Shown: positions 26,444 to 35,868 of the stretch, piece by piece | Layout: every line of letters starts with the position of its first letter | Numbering within the stretch: the first letter of the stretch is position 1 | NCBI RefSeq assembly: GCF_002632465.1 | Contig: NZ_NIBS01000001.1 | Span: 347,182-384,480 of the forward strand | Length of the DNA stretch: 37,299 nt | Source: Xenorhabdus budapestensis | GTDB lineage: Bacteria > Pseudomonadota > Gammaproteobacteria > Enterobacterales > Enterobacteriaceae | Reading direction: 5' to 3' | Notes under the pieces: generated by a model | What the model saw: the letters and a program-made list of their open reading frames with translations, nothing else | What the model was told of the DNA's origin: nothing | Database searches by the model: none | Position numbers and translations under genes: made by a program

Positions 26444-27484
26444 CTAAGATGAAGCTGATTTTTGCTTCGCAGCTTTTCTGGCTTCATTGAGCCAGCCATC
26501 AAAGGTTTTTTGATGTGCGTTAATCCAGCCGTTGGCATGATGTTCAATATCCTCTTCGGAGTCTTTCCCAGCATGCATACGCATATTTTGTGCGTTGATA
26601 TCTGCAACAGGTAATTGCATGACAGCAAAAAGTGCTGCTGCCGCTGGATTTTTTTCAGCCCAAATCCGATTCGCCACGATATGCATGGAGCTGGGAGGAA
26701 AACCATAATTGCGGCCATTTGGCAATTGAGTATCAATTTCACCATCTTCATTGAGGGCGGAGAAAGGAACTTGTAGCCATATCACATCTTTTCCGGGTTT
26801 TAGAACATCGCTGACCCAATAAGGCGTCCATGTGTAGTAAAAGATAGAGTTACCTTCACGGTAACGGGCGATAGTATCTGCCATCATGGCGGTATAGTTA
26901 CCCTGATTTTGTTCCACAGTATTTTCTAAACCATAAGACTTTAATTGATGGTTTATTACTTTTTCGCATCCCCAGCCGGGGTTACAGCCAGTCAGATCTG
27001 CTTTACCGTTTCCATTGCTGTCAAACAACTCAGCCAGTTTTGGATCTCGTAATTGGGCAATATTATTGATGTGATATTTTTCGGCTGTTTTCTTATCGAT
27101 CAGATATCCTTGAACAGCATTTTTAACGAAGGTTCCCTTTCGGTAGAACGTCTTATCACCGCCTTCAGCTTTGTACTGTACATTATGAAGAGGAACCCAA
27201 TTGACCGCCATAAATGTGGCATCACCTGAGGCAATGGTGGCATAGGCGACGTTGTAATCGACTTCTTCGATTGATTTGACATCATAACCAAGCTTTTCCA
27301 AAGCCTTGCAGACAATTAACGTCTGGAATGTTTCTTCACCGATGGTACTTTGCAACGGTTGTACACTAATACCTTTTCCGGGAAGTTCTGTAGTAGCTAA
27401 CGACGTACTTGTTAAAAATATCAGGTTGAATCCTAAGATAATTTTCTTGTTTATGCGCTTTTTAAATCGGGTTGTGATTAGCAT
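26444..27484 (-). CDS. proX: Glycine betaine/proline betaine periplasmic binding protein ProX
   Basis: Periplasmic receptor of the osmoprotectant importer ProU. The 346-residue precursor has a signal peptide (basic N region, hydrophobic [14 protein letters not shown]) and mature start near [11 protein letters not shown]. The three ligand-box Trp segments of E. coli ProX are present: [17 protein letters not shown] (also with the disulphide Cys pair) and YYTWTPYW. The C-terminal [25 protein letters not shown] is strongly conserved. It is the last gene of proVWX on the minus strand, 15 bases after proW. The signal peptide N region is longer and more basic than in E. coli. Confidence 0.96.
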   Translation of the reverse strand: MLITTRFKKRINKKIILGFNLIFLTSTSLATTELPGKGISVQPLQSTIGEETFQTLIVCKALEKLGYDVKSIEEVDYNVAYATIASGDATFMAVNWVPLHNVQYKAEGGDKTFYRKGTFVKNAVQGYLIDKKTAEKYHINNIAQLRDPKLAELFDSNGNGKADLTGCNPGWGCEKVINHQLKSYGLENTVEQNQGNYTAMMADTIARYREGNSIFYYTWTPYWVSDVLKPGKDVIWLQVPFSALNEDGEIDTQLPNGRNYGFPPSSMHIVANRIWAEKNPAAAALFAVMQLPVADINAQNMRMHAGKDSEEDIEHHANGWINAHQKTFDGWLNEARKAAKQKSASS

Positions 27485-27499
27485 GATTTTCCCCCGTTA

Positions 27500-28600
27500 T
27501 TAATCTGTTTGACCATCCTGATGTTGAGCATTTTTGTGGTGGGTTAGTTTTTTCAGGGATAACAGTTTAATTAACAATCCTATTGGCCCGGTGTGATACC
27601 AGAGTCTGTTATTTCTGGTGCGGATATTTCTTCCTAAAGATTGAGTTAAGCGATCAAGGATAATGGCAAGGATGACAATACCCGTCCCACCAACTGCGGC
27701 CAGTCCGATATCAAGACGACCGATCCCCCGAAGTACCATTTGTCCCAAACCACCGACAGCGATCATTGAAGCAATAACAACCATGGATAGTGCCAACATT
27801 AATGTCTGGTTCACACCAGCCATAATTGTTGGCAGGGCAAGGGGAAGTTGGACTTTGAACAACATTTGACGCGGACTGGCACCAAAAGATCTCGCGGCTT
27901 CAATCAGATCTACCGGAACTTGTTTGATCCCTAAAATGGTCAGGCGAATAATTGGGGGTAAGGCAAAAATGATTGTTACCATGACGCCCGGTACATTCCC
28001 AATACCGAATAGCATCACAATAGGCACAAGATAAACAAAGGCAGGTGTTGTTTGCATTGCATCCAATAGAGGGCGGATGATCCCGGCTGTTCGGTCACTG
28101 CGTGCCAGCCAAATCCCGAGCGGCAACCCAATCAGGACGCAAAATAGCAGAGCCGTGAGTACCAGTGCCAGTGTGGTCATCGCTTGAGACCATGCCCCGA
28201 TAGTGCCAATAAAGCATAATGAAATTAAAGTGAGCCCGCCTATGCCAGCACCTGCTAGCTGCCATGCCAGAAATGCCAGGAAAAGTATCGTGATGGGAGC
28301 TGGCATTGACATCAAGAATTGCTCAAATCTGTTTAAGATAAAATCCACCGGAATACGTATTCCCTGAAAAAAAGGCCGGAAGTGTAAAACGATCCAATCA
28401 ATGGCATGGGTGACCCACGAATCAAATGGGATGAGTTTATGCTGAAAAGGTTCCATGATATTAAAATGTCCCTGTGAGATATTATCTGTAGGGGCATCCA
28501 GCCAATCTGTATTTGATAATGAATCGCTTGTGGTGCTGTTGATCCAGGGATCACTGAATGTTGTCTGATCGGGTGTTGATTGCGGCGTATTACTGCTCAT
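27500..28600 (-). CDS. proW: Glycine betaine/proline betaine ABC transporter permease ProW
   Basis: Inner-membrane permease of ProU, 366 residues. A long polar N terminus of about 60 residues (periplasmic in E. coli ProW) is followed by hydrophobic segments from about residue 100 and the BPD-transporter inner-membrane domain. Its coupling loop motif [32 protein letters not shown] spans about 236-267. [12 protein letters not shown] and [27 protein letters not shown] are typical of the family. The start overlaps the end of proV by 11 bases, so the two are coupled. Confidence 0.95.
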   Translation of the reverse strand: MSSNTPQSTPDQTTFSDPWINSTTSDSLSNTDWLDAPTDNISQGHFNIMEPFQHKLIPFDSWVTHAIDWIVLHFRPFFQGIRIPVDFILNRFEQFLMSMPAPITILFLAFLAWQLAGAGIGGLTLISLCFIGTIGAWSQAMTTLALVLTALLFCVLIGLPLGIWLARSDRTAGIIRPLLDAMQTTPAFVYLVPIVMLFGIGNVPGVMVTIIFALPPIIRLTILGIKQVPVDLIEAARSFGASPRQMLFKVQLPLALPTIMAGVNQTLMLALSMVVIASMIAVGGLGQMVLRGIGRLDIGLAAVGGTGIVILAIILDRLTQSLGRNIRTRNNRLWYHTGPIGLLIKLLSLKKLTHHKNAQHQDGQTD

Positions 28601-29792
28601 TTGGTGCCTCCTTATCTAAAGCCTGCAACAGTATTCCTTTGGAAATAATACCCAAATAACGGTGAGCATCACCCACAACAGGGACGGCACAGGGAGATTG
28701 AGCTACGATGGATATCAGCTCATTCAATGGCATATCTGCCGGCACTGCCGCTGGCTCTGCCAGGATAGCGTGCTCGATAGGATATTTCTTTTCCAGTGTG
28801 TCTTGCAGGGAATCGACTGAAACTACCCCAATAAATTTCTGATCTTTCTCGATCAGATAGCCATAATCTCGGTCTCCATCTTCCAGTATTTTCAAGGCTG
28901 AACGAGGCCCAAAACCTACCGCAATATGGAGTAGTGCTTCTGGCCGACGACGAGCGACATCTTTTGCTGAAAATACATGACTGATATTCACTCCTCGAAA
29001 GAATGCCTTGACATAATCATTGGCAGGATTATTTAAAATCTCATCAGGTGTTCCCACCTGAACAATAATCCCTTCTTGCATGATGGCAATGCGATCACCA
29101 ATACGGATTGCTTCATCCAGATCATGGGAAATGAATATAATTGTGCGTTGATGTTGACCTTGCAGGCGCAATAGTTCATCCTGCATTTCCGCACGAATAA
29201 GGGGGTCTAGGGCAGAAAAGGCCTCATCCATTAATAAAATATCAGGATTATTGGCAAGCGCTCTGGCTAATCCAATACGCTGTTGCATACCACCCGATAA
29301 CTCATCCGGGTAAGACATAGCGTAGTTTTTCAGATTGACTTGTTTCAGGGCTTCAAGTGCTTTGTACTGGCGTATTTCTTTAGGAATACCAGTAAGCTCC
29401 ATACCGAAAGCCACATTCTCCACCACATTTAAATGTGGCATAAGCGCAAATGATTGGAAAACCATACTGATTTTATTGCGGCGGATTTCGCGCAATTGAA
29501 TGTCTGAAATTATAGAGATATCCTGCCCATCGATAATTACCTGACCTTTGGTCGGTTCTATCAGGCGGTTGAGAAGGCGTACCAGTGTGGATTTTCCTGA
29601 GCCGGACAGGCCCATAATCACAAACATTTCACCTTCTTTGATGACCAAATTAGCATTTTGTACGCCAACTGCCATACCAGTTTTTTTAAATATTTCTGCT
29701 TTATTGTAGTTGGATTCTAATAACTTAATTGCCTGCTCTGGATGGTCACCGAATATTTTATACAGATCTCTAACTTCAAGTTTAATTGTCAT
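28590..29792 (-). CDS. proV: Glycine betaine/proline betaine ABC transporter ATPase ProV
   Basis: ATPase of ProU, 400 residues, first gene of the operon. Walker [10 protein letters not shown] (about 61-69), Q-loop [14 protein letters not shown], signature LSGGMQQR (about 164-171), Walker [14 protein letters not shown], and switch His in FISHDLDEA. The C-terminal about 120 residues form two CBS-like repeats ([17 protein letters not shown] and [16 protein letters not shown]), the ionic-strength-sensing module in this family. In E. coli proU is induced by high osmolarity and silenced by H-NS binding inside proV; whether that holds here is inference. Confidence 0.96.
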   Translation of the reverse strand: MTIKLEVRDLYKIFGDHPEQAIKLLESNYNKAEIFKKTGMAVGVQNANLVIKEGEMFVIMGLSGSGKSTLVRLLNRLIEPTKGQVIIDGQDISIISDIQLREIRRNKISMVFQSFALMPHLNVVENVAFGMELTGIPKEIRQYKALEALKQVNLKNYAMSYPDELSGGMQQRIGLARALANNPDILLMDEAFSALDPLIRAEMQDELLRLQGQHQRTIIFISHDLDEAIRIGDRIAIMQEGIIVQVGTPDEILNNPANDYVKAFFRGVNISHVFSAKDVARRRPEALLHIAVGFGPRSALKILEDGDRDYGYLIEKDQKFIGVVSVDSLQDTLEKKYPIEHAILAEPAAVPADMPLNELISIVAQSPCAVPVVGDAHRYLGIISKGILLQALDKEAPNEQ

Positions 29793-30544
29793 GTAATAAA
29801 TATTTAGCTTTGTGAAAAGGTATATTCTCTTTAATTGCTTACTTCAGATAATTTTTAGATAATTTGCTCGGACTATACTCTAGCACGTTGAGATATTATG
29901 TTGATAACTTCCAGAATATAATTATTAACTAAAAGATAAAGTTTTTTACAGGTAAATGTCTACATTTTTTACTTAATTTTAACTTTCATTGTAAGAAGGT
30001 TGACTTAATAAAAAAAAGACTATTATCGTCATAAATATAGAGCAAAGTAAACTTTTGCGGGATTTATCTCTTTTATCTCTTTTTTGTCGTATGGCTACTT
30101 TGAAAAAATTCATTGTCTATAATTGTAGGATAAGAACATTTTGCGAGATTTTATGATGGATAAGATTACTCACAATCCAACTGTGTTTGCCATAAATTAT
30201 CACTCTTCTGGTAAAATTCTTTATTGATCTACGCACTTACCGAAGAATGAAAACGAGTATTTATGTATTACAATTCAGAAATCTCTTTATGAGAAGGTTA
30301 CTATATATGGTGCATTTTTTGATATTTTTATCCATATATGGTGTTTTTATCTTTTTTGAATGAATGCTGCTAAAAGTAAGATGTTATATCTTATTGGTAA
30401 TCCTATGATTTTTATTATCAGAAGGCGGTATGGTTTCTTTATCAAATTGTCAGATGTGTAACTGAATTCATCATTGCAAAGTGGTGAAAGAGAGACTTAG
30501 GCTAGTATAGAAATTATTAACAATAAATTAAATGGAGGTAGTTT
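29793..30544. other. 752-bp AT-rich gap between divergent proV and ogt
   Basis: No convincing protein gene. The left part must hold the proV promoter; a minus-strand -10-like TATAGT is seen at 29872-29877 but I find no matching -35 box. There are TTTATCTC repeats near 30061-30080, a direct repeat ATATATGGTG at 30303-30312 and 30334-30343 (31 bp apart), and one micro-frame with a good ribosome binding site (30307-30363). The ogt ribosome binding site is GGAGG at 30534-30538. High AT content would suit H-NS binding near proU, an inference only. Confidence 0.55.
30307..30363 (+). CDS. Possible 18-residue hydrophobic peptide
   Basis: ATG at 30307 with AGAAGG 9 bases upstream (GAGAAGG at 30291-30297) opens an 18-codon frame, MVHFLIFLSIYGVFIFFE, then TGA. 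The peptide is almost wholly hydrophobic, like small membrane peptides and type I toxins, but no antisense RNA or promoter could be demonstrated and such short frames arise by chance in AT-rich DNA. Confidence 0.2.
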   Translation: MVHFLIFLSIYGVFIFFE

Positions 30545-31030
30545 ATGTATCACCATTACCTGAATACTCCAGAAGGTTTTCCTAAACCTTATGTACACAT
30601 CACTGCGAACGATGAAGGAGTCACTAGTATTTATTTTGTTAATGAAAAGAAAGAACTGGAATCTAAAAATGCTATTACTAAGCAGTGTGTAAAAGAGCTA
30701 CAGGAATATTTTAAAGGAAAACGGCAGACATTTACGGTTCCTTTGAGTATGCAAGGAACTGAATTTCAGAAACGTGTCTGGCAACAACTCTGTAATATCC
30801 CATTTGGTGAAATGTGGAGTTATAAACAATTAGCATTAACGTTGGGTTCGGTAAATTATTGTCGTGCAGTCGGTATGGCTAATTCACGTAATCCGATTTC
30901 ACTGATTGTTCCCTGCCATAGGGTAATTGGGCATGATGGTAAGTTAGTCGGATATACAGGCGGGCTTAATATTAAGGAGTGGTTGCTGGAGCATGAGAAG
31001 AAAAAAAAGACGATAATTAAACCAAGCTAG
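30545..31030 (+). CDS. ogt: Methylated-DNA--protein-cysteine methyltransferase (Ogt/MGMT type)
   Basis: Suicide repair protein that moves methyl groups from O6-methylguanine or O4-methylthymine to its own Cys. The 161-residue protein ends in the canonical DNA-binding domain: GTEFQKRVWQQLCNIPFGE, SYKQLA, YCRAVGMANSRNPISLIV, then active-site PCHRVIG with the acceptor Cys at 124, and VGYTGGLNIKEWLLEHE. The N-terminal domain is short and divergent, as usual. GGAGG lies 6 bases before the ATG. It precedes cspE and is not at its E. coli position. The Lys-rich tail (EKKKKTIIKPS) is longer than in E. coli Ogt. Confidence 0.92.
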   Translation: MYHHYLNTPEGFPKPYVHITANDEGVTSIYFVNEKKELESKNAITKQCVKELQEYFKGKRQTFTVPLSMQGTEFQKRVWQQLCNIPFGEMWSYKQLALTLGSVNYCRAVGMANSRNPISLIVPCHRVIGHDGKLVGYTGGLNIKEWLLEHEKKKKTIIKPS

Positions 31031-31036
31031 AATGAA

Positions 31037-31069
31037 ACGCCAATTAATTTGTGAAATGGCAATTGGCGT
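31037..31069 (+). repeat. Inverted repeat after ogt
   Basis: ACGCCAATT (31037-31045) and AATTGGCGT (31061-31069), a perfect 9-bp stem with a 15-nt loop, 6 bases past the ogt stop. There is no T run, so it may protect the 3' end or be a weak terminator. Confidence 0.5.
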
Positions 31070-31091
31070 ATAGAATAAATTAATGACATTA

Positions 31092-31111
31092 AACAAAACG
31101 TGCGTTTTGTT
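31092..31111 (+). repeat. Inverted repeat upstream of cspE
   Basis: AACAAAAC (31092-31099), loop GTGC, GTTTTGTT (31104-31111), followed by CATTTTGTT. It is about 105 bases upstream of the cspE start. It could be an imperfect ogt terminator or an operator-like element in the cspE promoter region. Confidence 0.5.
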
Positions 31112-31217
31112 CATTTTGTTATATGTTTCGTGATCTAGGTTGCAGACAGTGGACTATATTATTTGTTGTACTGTATGTAACACGGAGTCTGTGTCTTTTT
31201 TATTAAAGGTAAGTTTG

Positions 31218-31427
31218 ATGTCTAAAATTAAAGGTAACGTTAAGTGGTTTAATGAATCTAAAGGATTCGGTTTTATCACTCCAGAAGATGGTAGTAAAGA
31301 TGTTTTCGTACACTTTTCCGCCATTCAGACTAATGGCTTCAAAACATTGGCTGAAGGCCAAAAAGTTGAATTTGAAATCACTGAGGGTGCGAAAGGTCCA
31401 TCTGCTGCAAACGTTGTCGCGATCTAA
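31218..31427 (+). CDS. cspE: Cold-shock-like RNA chaperone CspE
   Basis: A 69-residue single cold-shock domain that melts RNA secondary structure and acts as transcription antiterminator. RNP1 KGFGFITP and RNP2 DVFVHFSA are intact, and [18 protein letters not shown] and the end [11 protein letters not shown] match E. coli CspE. The true start is the ATG at 31218 with AAGGTAAG upstream; a longer in-frame version from an upstream TTG is rejected because it adds 26 residues absent from the family. As in E. coli the convergent neighbour is crcB. Confidence 0.95.
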   Translation: MSKIKGNVKWFNESKGFGFITPEDGSKDVFVHFSAIQTNGFKTLAEGQKVEFEITEGAKGPSAANVVAI

Positions 31428-31446
31428 TTTCTAATCCCATATTCTT

Positions 31447-31475
31447 AAAACCCGTTTTCATAACGGGTTTTTTAT
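31447..31475 (+). terminator. cspE terminator
   Basis: AAACCCGTT (31448-31456) pairs with AACGGGTTT (31462-31470) around a 5-nt loop, followed by T residues to 31473. The A run on the left also makes it usable for crcB transcription from the other side. Confidence 0.92.
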
Positions 31476-31496
31476 GTTACTTAATTTCTGCTTAGT

Positions 31497-31868
31497 TTAG
31501 AGTTTATTCATCAAGGTAAACGCGAAGGCAGTCATTAATAATGAACCGATCACATTTGCCAGAATAGTGCTTAGTGCCCAACTTATTTTCCCTGTTTGTA
31601 ATAAATAAACCACTTCAGCGGAAAATGTAGAGAAAGTTGTCAATCCACCGCAGAACCCCGTTGTTAACATGAGTTTCCAGGTAGGGTCAAGATGTGTTGC
31701 TTTGCTGAAATAGGCCAGTCCCAGCCCGATAATAAATGCTCCAATACAGTTAGCCGTCAGAGTACCAATGGCAATAGGAGCTGAGACATTATTCAGGCGG
31801 AGGCCAATGAACCAACGTAAGACGCTGCCAAAACCACCACCGATAAATACAGAGAGAATAAGATTCAT
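31497..31868 (-). CDS. crcB: Fluoride channel CrcB (Fluc)
   Basis: Small inner-membrane F- channel that works as an antiparallel dimer. The 123-residue protein has four hydrophobic segments, the N-terminal [14 protein letters not shown], the central [20 protein letters not shown], and the signature [17 protein letters not shown] (about 70-86) with the Phe-box and Na+-site Gly/Thr residues. It follows lipA by 15 bases on the same strand; tatE, which lies between them in E. coli, is absent. No fluoride riboswitch was recognised upstream, where the lipA coding region lies. Confidence 0.94.
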   Translation of the reverse strand: MNLILSVFIGGGFGSVLRWFIGLRLNNVSAPIAIGTLTANCIGAFIIGLGLAYFSKATHLDPTWKLMLTTGFCGGLTTFSTFSAEVVYLLQTGKISWALSTILANVIGSLLMTAFAFTLMNKL

Positions 31869-31883
31869 CAGTAGTGGCCCCGG

Positions 31884-32849
31884 TTATTTGACTTCCATAC
31901 CTTTGGCTTGCAAGTCAGCGTGGTAAGAAGAACGGACAAATGGCCCACAAGCTGCATGAGTAAAGCCCATTTCTAAAGCTGCTTCTTTTATTTCATCAAA
32001 TTCAGCAGGGCTGACATAACGCTGGACTGGCAGGTGATGGCGACTTGGCTGCAAATATTGTCCTAATGTCAGCATAGTTACCCCGTGACTACGTAAATCA
32101 CGCATCACTTCTAAAATTTCTTTATTAGTTTCCCCTAAACCTACCATCAAACCTGATTTAGTTGGGATATCTGGGTGTACTTCTTTGAATTTTTGCAGCA
32201 GTTGTAATGACCAGTTGTAGTTCGCACCTGGACGGATCTGACGATACATCCGTGGTACGTTTTCCAGATTATGGTTAAAGACATCGGGAGGTGTTGCAGT
32301 CAGAATTTCCAGTGCATGATCCATACGGCCGCGGAAATCCGGTACTAGTGTTTCAATTTTAATTGATGGATTTTTTTCACGGATCGCAGTGATACAGTCA
32401 GCAAAATGCTGAGCTCCTCCATCGCGCAAATCATCACGGTCAACAGATGTAATAACAACATAGCGCAGACCCATATCCTGAATAGTTTGCGCAAGTTTAA
32501 TCGGTTCATTTGCATCTGGTGCGTTTGGTCGCCCATGTGCCACATCACAGAACGGGCAGCGGCGAGTACAAATAGCACCCAGGATCATAAAAGTAGCGGT
32601 TCCGTGGTTAAAGCATTCGGCAAGGTTAGGACAAGAGGCTTCTTCACAGACGGAATGCAACCCATTTTTGCGCATTGCTGCTTTGATTCCCTGAATGCGG
32701 CTGGAATCCGCAGGAAGTTTGATTTTCATCCACTCAGGTTTACGCAAGAGTGCTTCACGTTCTGTGACCACTGTTTTCACAGGGATCAAAGCCATCTTAT
32801 CTGCGTCGCGGTATTTGACACCACGTTCCATCTGAATTGGTTTACTCAT
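31884..32849 (-). CDS. lipA: Lipoyl synthase LipA
   Basis: Radical SAM enzyme that inserts two sulphurs into octanoyl chains on lipoyl domains. The 321-residue protein has both iron-sulphur sites: the radical [11 protein letters not shown] (C-x3-C-x2-C) and the auxiliary-cluster Cys set [12 protein letters not shown] (about 68-79), plus the C-terminal RSSYHAD Ser ligand motif. [18 protein letters not shown] text appears as [13 protein letters not shown]. Length and start ([23 protein letters not shown]) match E. coli LipA. It lies downstream of lipB, 117 bp apart; the E. coli gene ybeF between them is missing. Confidence 0.97.
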   Translation of the reverse strand: MSKPIQMERGVKYRDADKMALIPVKTVVTEREALLRKPEWMKIKLPADSSRIQGIKAAMRKNGLHSVCEEASCPNLAECFNHGTATFMILGAICTRRCPFCDVAHGRPNAPDANEPIKLAQTIQDMGLRYVVITSVDRDDLRDGGAQHFADCITAIREKNPSIKIETLVPDFRGRMDHALEILTATPPDVFNHNLENVPRMYRQIRPGANYNWSLQLLQKFKEVHPDIPTKSGLMVGLGETNKEILEVMRDLRSHGVTMLTLGQYLQPSRHHLPVQRYVSPAEFDEIKEAALEMGFTHAACGPFVRSSYHADLQAKGMEVK

Positions 32850-32966
32850 AATCGTGCTGGTTCCAGTTATATTCTTCAGATTGTTTTTTATTGCTTGATT
32901 AATAGGCCAAATTTATCGGAGCAATAAGTGTATTCAAATTTTTTTGAAAAATGTTAAAAAATTATA

Positions 32967-33617
32967 TCATCTTTCATTGATGAGTTGAAATCCTAAGATC
33001 TGGCAGAATTTTTGTACCAGAACGGGTTGTACATCTTCAACAGTGATCCCAGCTACGAGGTCACTGAGCTGAATCATTTGCATGCCTGCATAACCACATG
33101 GATTAATGCGCAAAAAGGGCTGTAAGTCCATTGCAATATTTAATGCCAGGCCATGGAAAGAACACCCTTTTCGGATACGTAATCCCAATGAACAAATTTT
33201 ATTGCCTTTGACATAAACTCCCGGCGCATCAGGTCGGGCATGAGACTCAACGCCAAAATGAGCTAATGTCCCAATAACGGTATTTTCAATTGCGGTGACT
33301 AACTGACGAACCCCGATTTTAGCCCGTTTTAAGTCGATCAAAATGTACATGACTTGCTGACCAGGCCCATGATAAGTGACCTGGCCTCCCCTGTCGGACT
33401 GAATAACAGGAATGTCACCCGGTACAAGCACGTGTTCTGCTTTACCTGCCTGTCCCTGCGTAAACACTTTTTCATGCTGGACCAGCCAGATTTCATCGGG
33501 GGTTTCCGCTGCACGCTGCTCGGTGAACTGGTGCATGGCTTCAGAAACCGACTCGTAAGGCTGAATACCCAACTGGCGTAAAATAATGGTGTTATGTTGC
33601 AATGGAAATTTCATCAT
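32967..33617 (-). CDS. lipB: Lipoyl(octanoyl) transferase LipB
   Basis: Transfers octanoate from acyl-carrier protein to lipoyl domains, the step before LipA. The 216-residue protein carries the family motifs [17 protein letters not shown] (about 74-90), the catalytic Lys in [19 protein letters not shown] (about 137-155), and the acyl-thioester Cys in [13 protein letters not shown] (about 172-184). It is the first lip gene on the minus strand. Its divergent upstream neighbour is a TrkH-type transporter rather than ybeD, showing an insertion relative to E. coli. Confidence 0.96.
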   Translation of the reverse strand: MMKFPLQHNTIILRQLGIQPYESVSEAMHQFTEQRAAETPDEIWLVQHEKVFTQGQAGKAEHVLVPGDIPVIQSDRGGQVTYHGPGQQVMYILIDLKRAKIGVRQLVTAIENTVIGTLAHFGVESHARPDAPGVYVKGNKICSLGLRIRKGCSFHGLALNIAMDLQPFLRINPCGYAGMQMIQLSDLVAGITVEDVQPVLVQKFCQILGFQLINER

Positions 33618-33784
33618 CAGTTAACAAAAATTGCCCGCCAGTATAACGCCCTAAAAGAATTCTCTCTAGTTAGAGAATGCCTTCATGCAATAATAATGTT
33701 AATTAGACGAATATGTTTAGATTTTATATTATCATAATTATATATTTCGACGATTTCCCCCTTGTTTTCTGTTTGAGCTAACAG

Positions 33785-35245
33785 ATGGTCAGAAAAAACC
33801 AACTCCTGATTGTTGGGCATCTTTGCAGTTCTCTGGTGCTCTTATACAGCCTCTCAATGCTGCTGCCTGTTTTTGTCGCCTTGTTTTATAAAGAAAAAAG
33901 TGTTTTTGCGTTTTTCGAAACGTTTGTTATTGGAATGATACTTGGAGGTGTTGGGTGGTATTTCACCCGAAAAACTAAAGCACAACCCAGTACTCAAGAT
34001 GGGTTCCTTATTATCGTTTTATTCTGGTTGCTCTTTTCGTTGCTTAGTGCCTTGCCTTTCGTGCTGGATAAAAATCTGAATATCAATCTTGTGGATGCCA
34101 TGTTTGAAGGTATATCCGGTATCACAACGACAGGAGCAACGGTACTGAATGATGTCTCTTCATTACCTAAGTCTGTTCTTTATTACCGCGCTCAGCTCAA
34201 TTTCATCGGCGGTTTGGGTGTTATCGTGCTTGCCGTAGCTATTTTGCCATTGCTCGGTATTGGTGGTGTAAAGCTTTATCAATCAGAGATGCCTGGCCCG
34301 TTTAAAGAGGAACGATTAACTCCGCGCCTTGCAGATAGTGCCAAAAGTTTATGGGTAGTTTATCTGTTGCTAGGAGGAATATGCTCGTTCAGCTTCTGGG
34401 CAGCCGGGATGTCTTGGTTTGATGCCATTTGCCATGGGATATCAACGGTCTCTTTGGGAGGATTTTCGACCCGCAATGAAAGTCTTGGCTATTATGATAA
34501 TTCACTCATTGAAATGGTGGGAGGCATTTTCTCAATATTGTCAGCGGTTAATTTCACCCTCTATTTTGTTGTCCTGACACGAAGAAGCCTCAAACCTTTA
34601 CTGAAAAATGCTGAGTTTCAGTTCTTCCTGCTGGTGCTTTTTATCGTGATTTGTATTATTTGGCTGGAATTGTATCGCTCTGGGATGTATGGCTTGAAAG
34701 ATGCCTTTGTGCATGGTTTTTTCATGACCAGCTCAATGATGACAGACAATGGTCTGGCAACTTCAGATTATGCGCAATGGCCACCTCACACGATGTTGAT
34801 GTTATTAGCGGTAAGTTTCTTTGGTGGCTGTGTTGGCTCGACTTGTGGAGGTATTAAGGCGCTGCGTTTTCTGATCCTGACAAAACAAAGTTTCAGTGAG
34901 ATTAATCAGCTTATTCATCCGAACGCCATTTCAACGATTAAAGTGGGTAAATCACCGGTGCAGGAAAGGGTACTTCGTTCCGTCTGGGGCTTTTTCTTCT
35001 TGTATATTTTTTGCAGTTGCTTTTTTATTTGGGCACTGAATTTTCTGGGATATGATCTGGTGACTTCATTTGCCACGGTTGCCGCATGTATCAATAACAT
35101 GGGCGTTGGTTATGGTGAGACAGCACAAGGTTTTGGCAATCTTGATGCTGTGGCGAAATGGATGATGTGCGCTGCTATGTTGTTGGGAAGGCTGGAAATT
35201 TATCCTATTCTGATCCTATGCTCGAAAGCGTTCTGGCGTTTTTGA
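33785..35245 (+). CDS. TrkH/TrkG-family potassium uptake channel subunit
   Basis: Inner-membrane K+ translocating subunit that works with cytosolic TrkA. The 486-residue protein has the repeated M1-P-M2 layout with four pore loops: GITTTGATV (about 112-120), ISTVSLGGFST, SSMMTDNGLATS and NNMGVGYG. The end MLLGRLEIYPILILCSKAFWR is the usual TrkH finish, so the gene is complete. It sits between lipB and ybeD, where E. coli has no such gene, and ends at its own strong terminator. The ribosome binding site is poor. Whether it is the only trkH or a second, TrkG-like copy cannot be told from this window. Confidence 0.92.
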   Translation: MVRKNQLLIVGHLCSSLVLLYSLSMLLPVFVALFYKEKSVFAFFETFVIGMILGGVGWYFTRKTKAQPSTQDGFLIIVLFWLLFSLLSALPFVLDKNLNINLVDAMFEGISGITTTGATVLNDVSSLPKSVLYYRAQLNFIGGLGVIVLAVAILPLLGIGGVKLYQSEMPGPFKEERLTPRLADSAKSLWVVYLLLGGICSFSFWAAGMSWFDAICHGISTVSLGGFSTRNESLGYYDNSLIEMVGGIFSILSAVNFTLYFVVLTRRSLKPLLKNAEFQFFLLVLFIVICIIWLELYRSGMYGLKDAFVHGFFMTSSMMTDNGLATSDYAQWPPHTMLMLLAVSFFGGCVGSTCGGIKALRFLILTKQSFSEINQLIHPNAISTIKVGKSPVQERVLRSVWGFFFLYIFCSCFFIWALNFLGYDLVTSFATVAACINNMGVGYGETAQGFGNLDAVAKWMMCAAMLLGRLEIYPILILCSKAFWRF

Positions 35246-35367
35246 CTGGGGCGTTAGTATGTATAGGAGTGCTGATAGCTTTGATCCCACTGTACCACCG
35301 TTGGTTAACGATTTTACTGCTTTCATTGACGTGCCATTTTATTACGCTGATACGGCAGGTGAGATAG
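35218..35367 (+). CDS. Possible 49-residue hydrophobic protein overlapping the trkH end
   Basis: An ATG at 35218 opens a 49-codon frame overlapping the last 28 bases of the transporter gene in another frame. The product (MLESVLAFLTGALVCIGVLI..., ending HFITLIRQVR) has one or two hydrophobic helices. No clear ribosome binding site is seen, so it is only a candidate. Confidence 0.2.
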   Translation: MLESVLAFLTGALVCIGVLIALIPLYHRWLTILLLSLTCHFITLIRQVR

Positions 35368-35373
35368 GAAGCC

Positions 35374-35407
35374 AAAAAAGTGCTGACTTTTTTGTCAGCA
35401 CTTTTTT
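35374..35407. terminator. Bidirectional terminator after the Trk gene
   Basis: AAAAAAGTGCTGAC (35374-35387) and GTCAGCACTTTTTT (35394-35407) form a perfect stem with a T6 loop; T runs lie on the 3' side in both directions. It separates the Trk gene from the convergent ybeD. The 89 bases up to ybeD show only AT-rich sequence. Confidence 0.93.
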
Positions 35408-35496
35408 ATAGAAGTCGAATTTGCAGAAGTAGAAATTGTCACGATACTATCACATTACTACTCACTATATATTATGTATATAGTATCATGCATTCA

Positions 35497-35784
35497 TTAC
35501 AACACTACGCGCACCAGTTCCAGTTTACCCAAGTCTTCATACAGCGTTTCAACCTGCTCAATATGAGTTGCATTGATAGTAATAGAAACAGAGTGGTAAT
35601 TACCTTTGCTGCTTGGTTTCACTGTTGGGGAGTAATCGCCCGGCGCATGGTGCTGAACCACTTCAATAACCTGATCCACCAGCTCAGGTTGAGCTAATCC
35701 CATCACTTTGTAAGTGAATGAGCAGGGGAACTCAAGCAGTTCATTTAATTTCGTTTTCATGGGCGCTCCTGATTTATTAGTCAC
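35497..35784 (-). CDS. ybeD: YbeD family protein (DUF493)
   Basis: A 95-residue cytoplasmic protein with the small alpha/beta fold of the DUF493 family, resembling an ACT-like regulatory domain. Visible: [69 protein letters not shown] and the C-terminal LVRVVL. The true start is the ATG giving [11 protein letters not shown], at 35760; the frame extends upstream by eight codons to 35784 from an alternative start. Its molecular function is not established. It lies downstream of dacA as in E. coli. Confidence 0.88.
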   Translation of the reverse strand: MTNKSGAPMKTKLNELLEFPCSFTYKVMGLAQPELVDQVIEVVQHHAPGDYSPTVKPSSKGNYHSVSITINATHIEQVETLYEDLGKLELVRVVL

Positions 35785-35868
35785 GGTAGAATGATGGATT
35801 CTACCGTGGTGTGATTATTTTCTAACAATTTATATTAATATAAGGTTCAATGCTCAGCTTTCAAGGTT

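Noticed and set aside
30153-30227. 24-codon frame MMDKITHNPTVFAINYHSSG... in the proV-ogt gap
   Set aside because: No adequate ribosome binding site and no recognisable features; most likely chance.
32406-32927. 173-codon plus-strand frame overlapping lipA
   Set aside because: Antisense to the conserved lipA coding region, including its Cys motifs; composition looks like a shadow.
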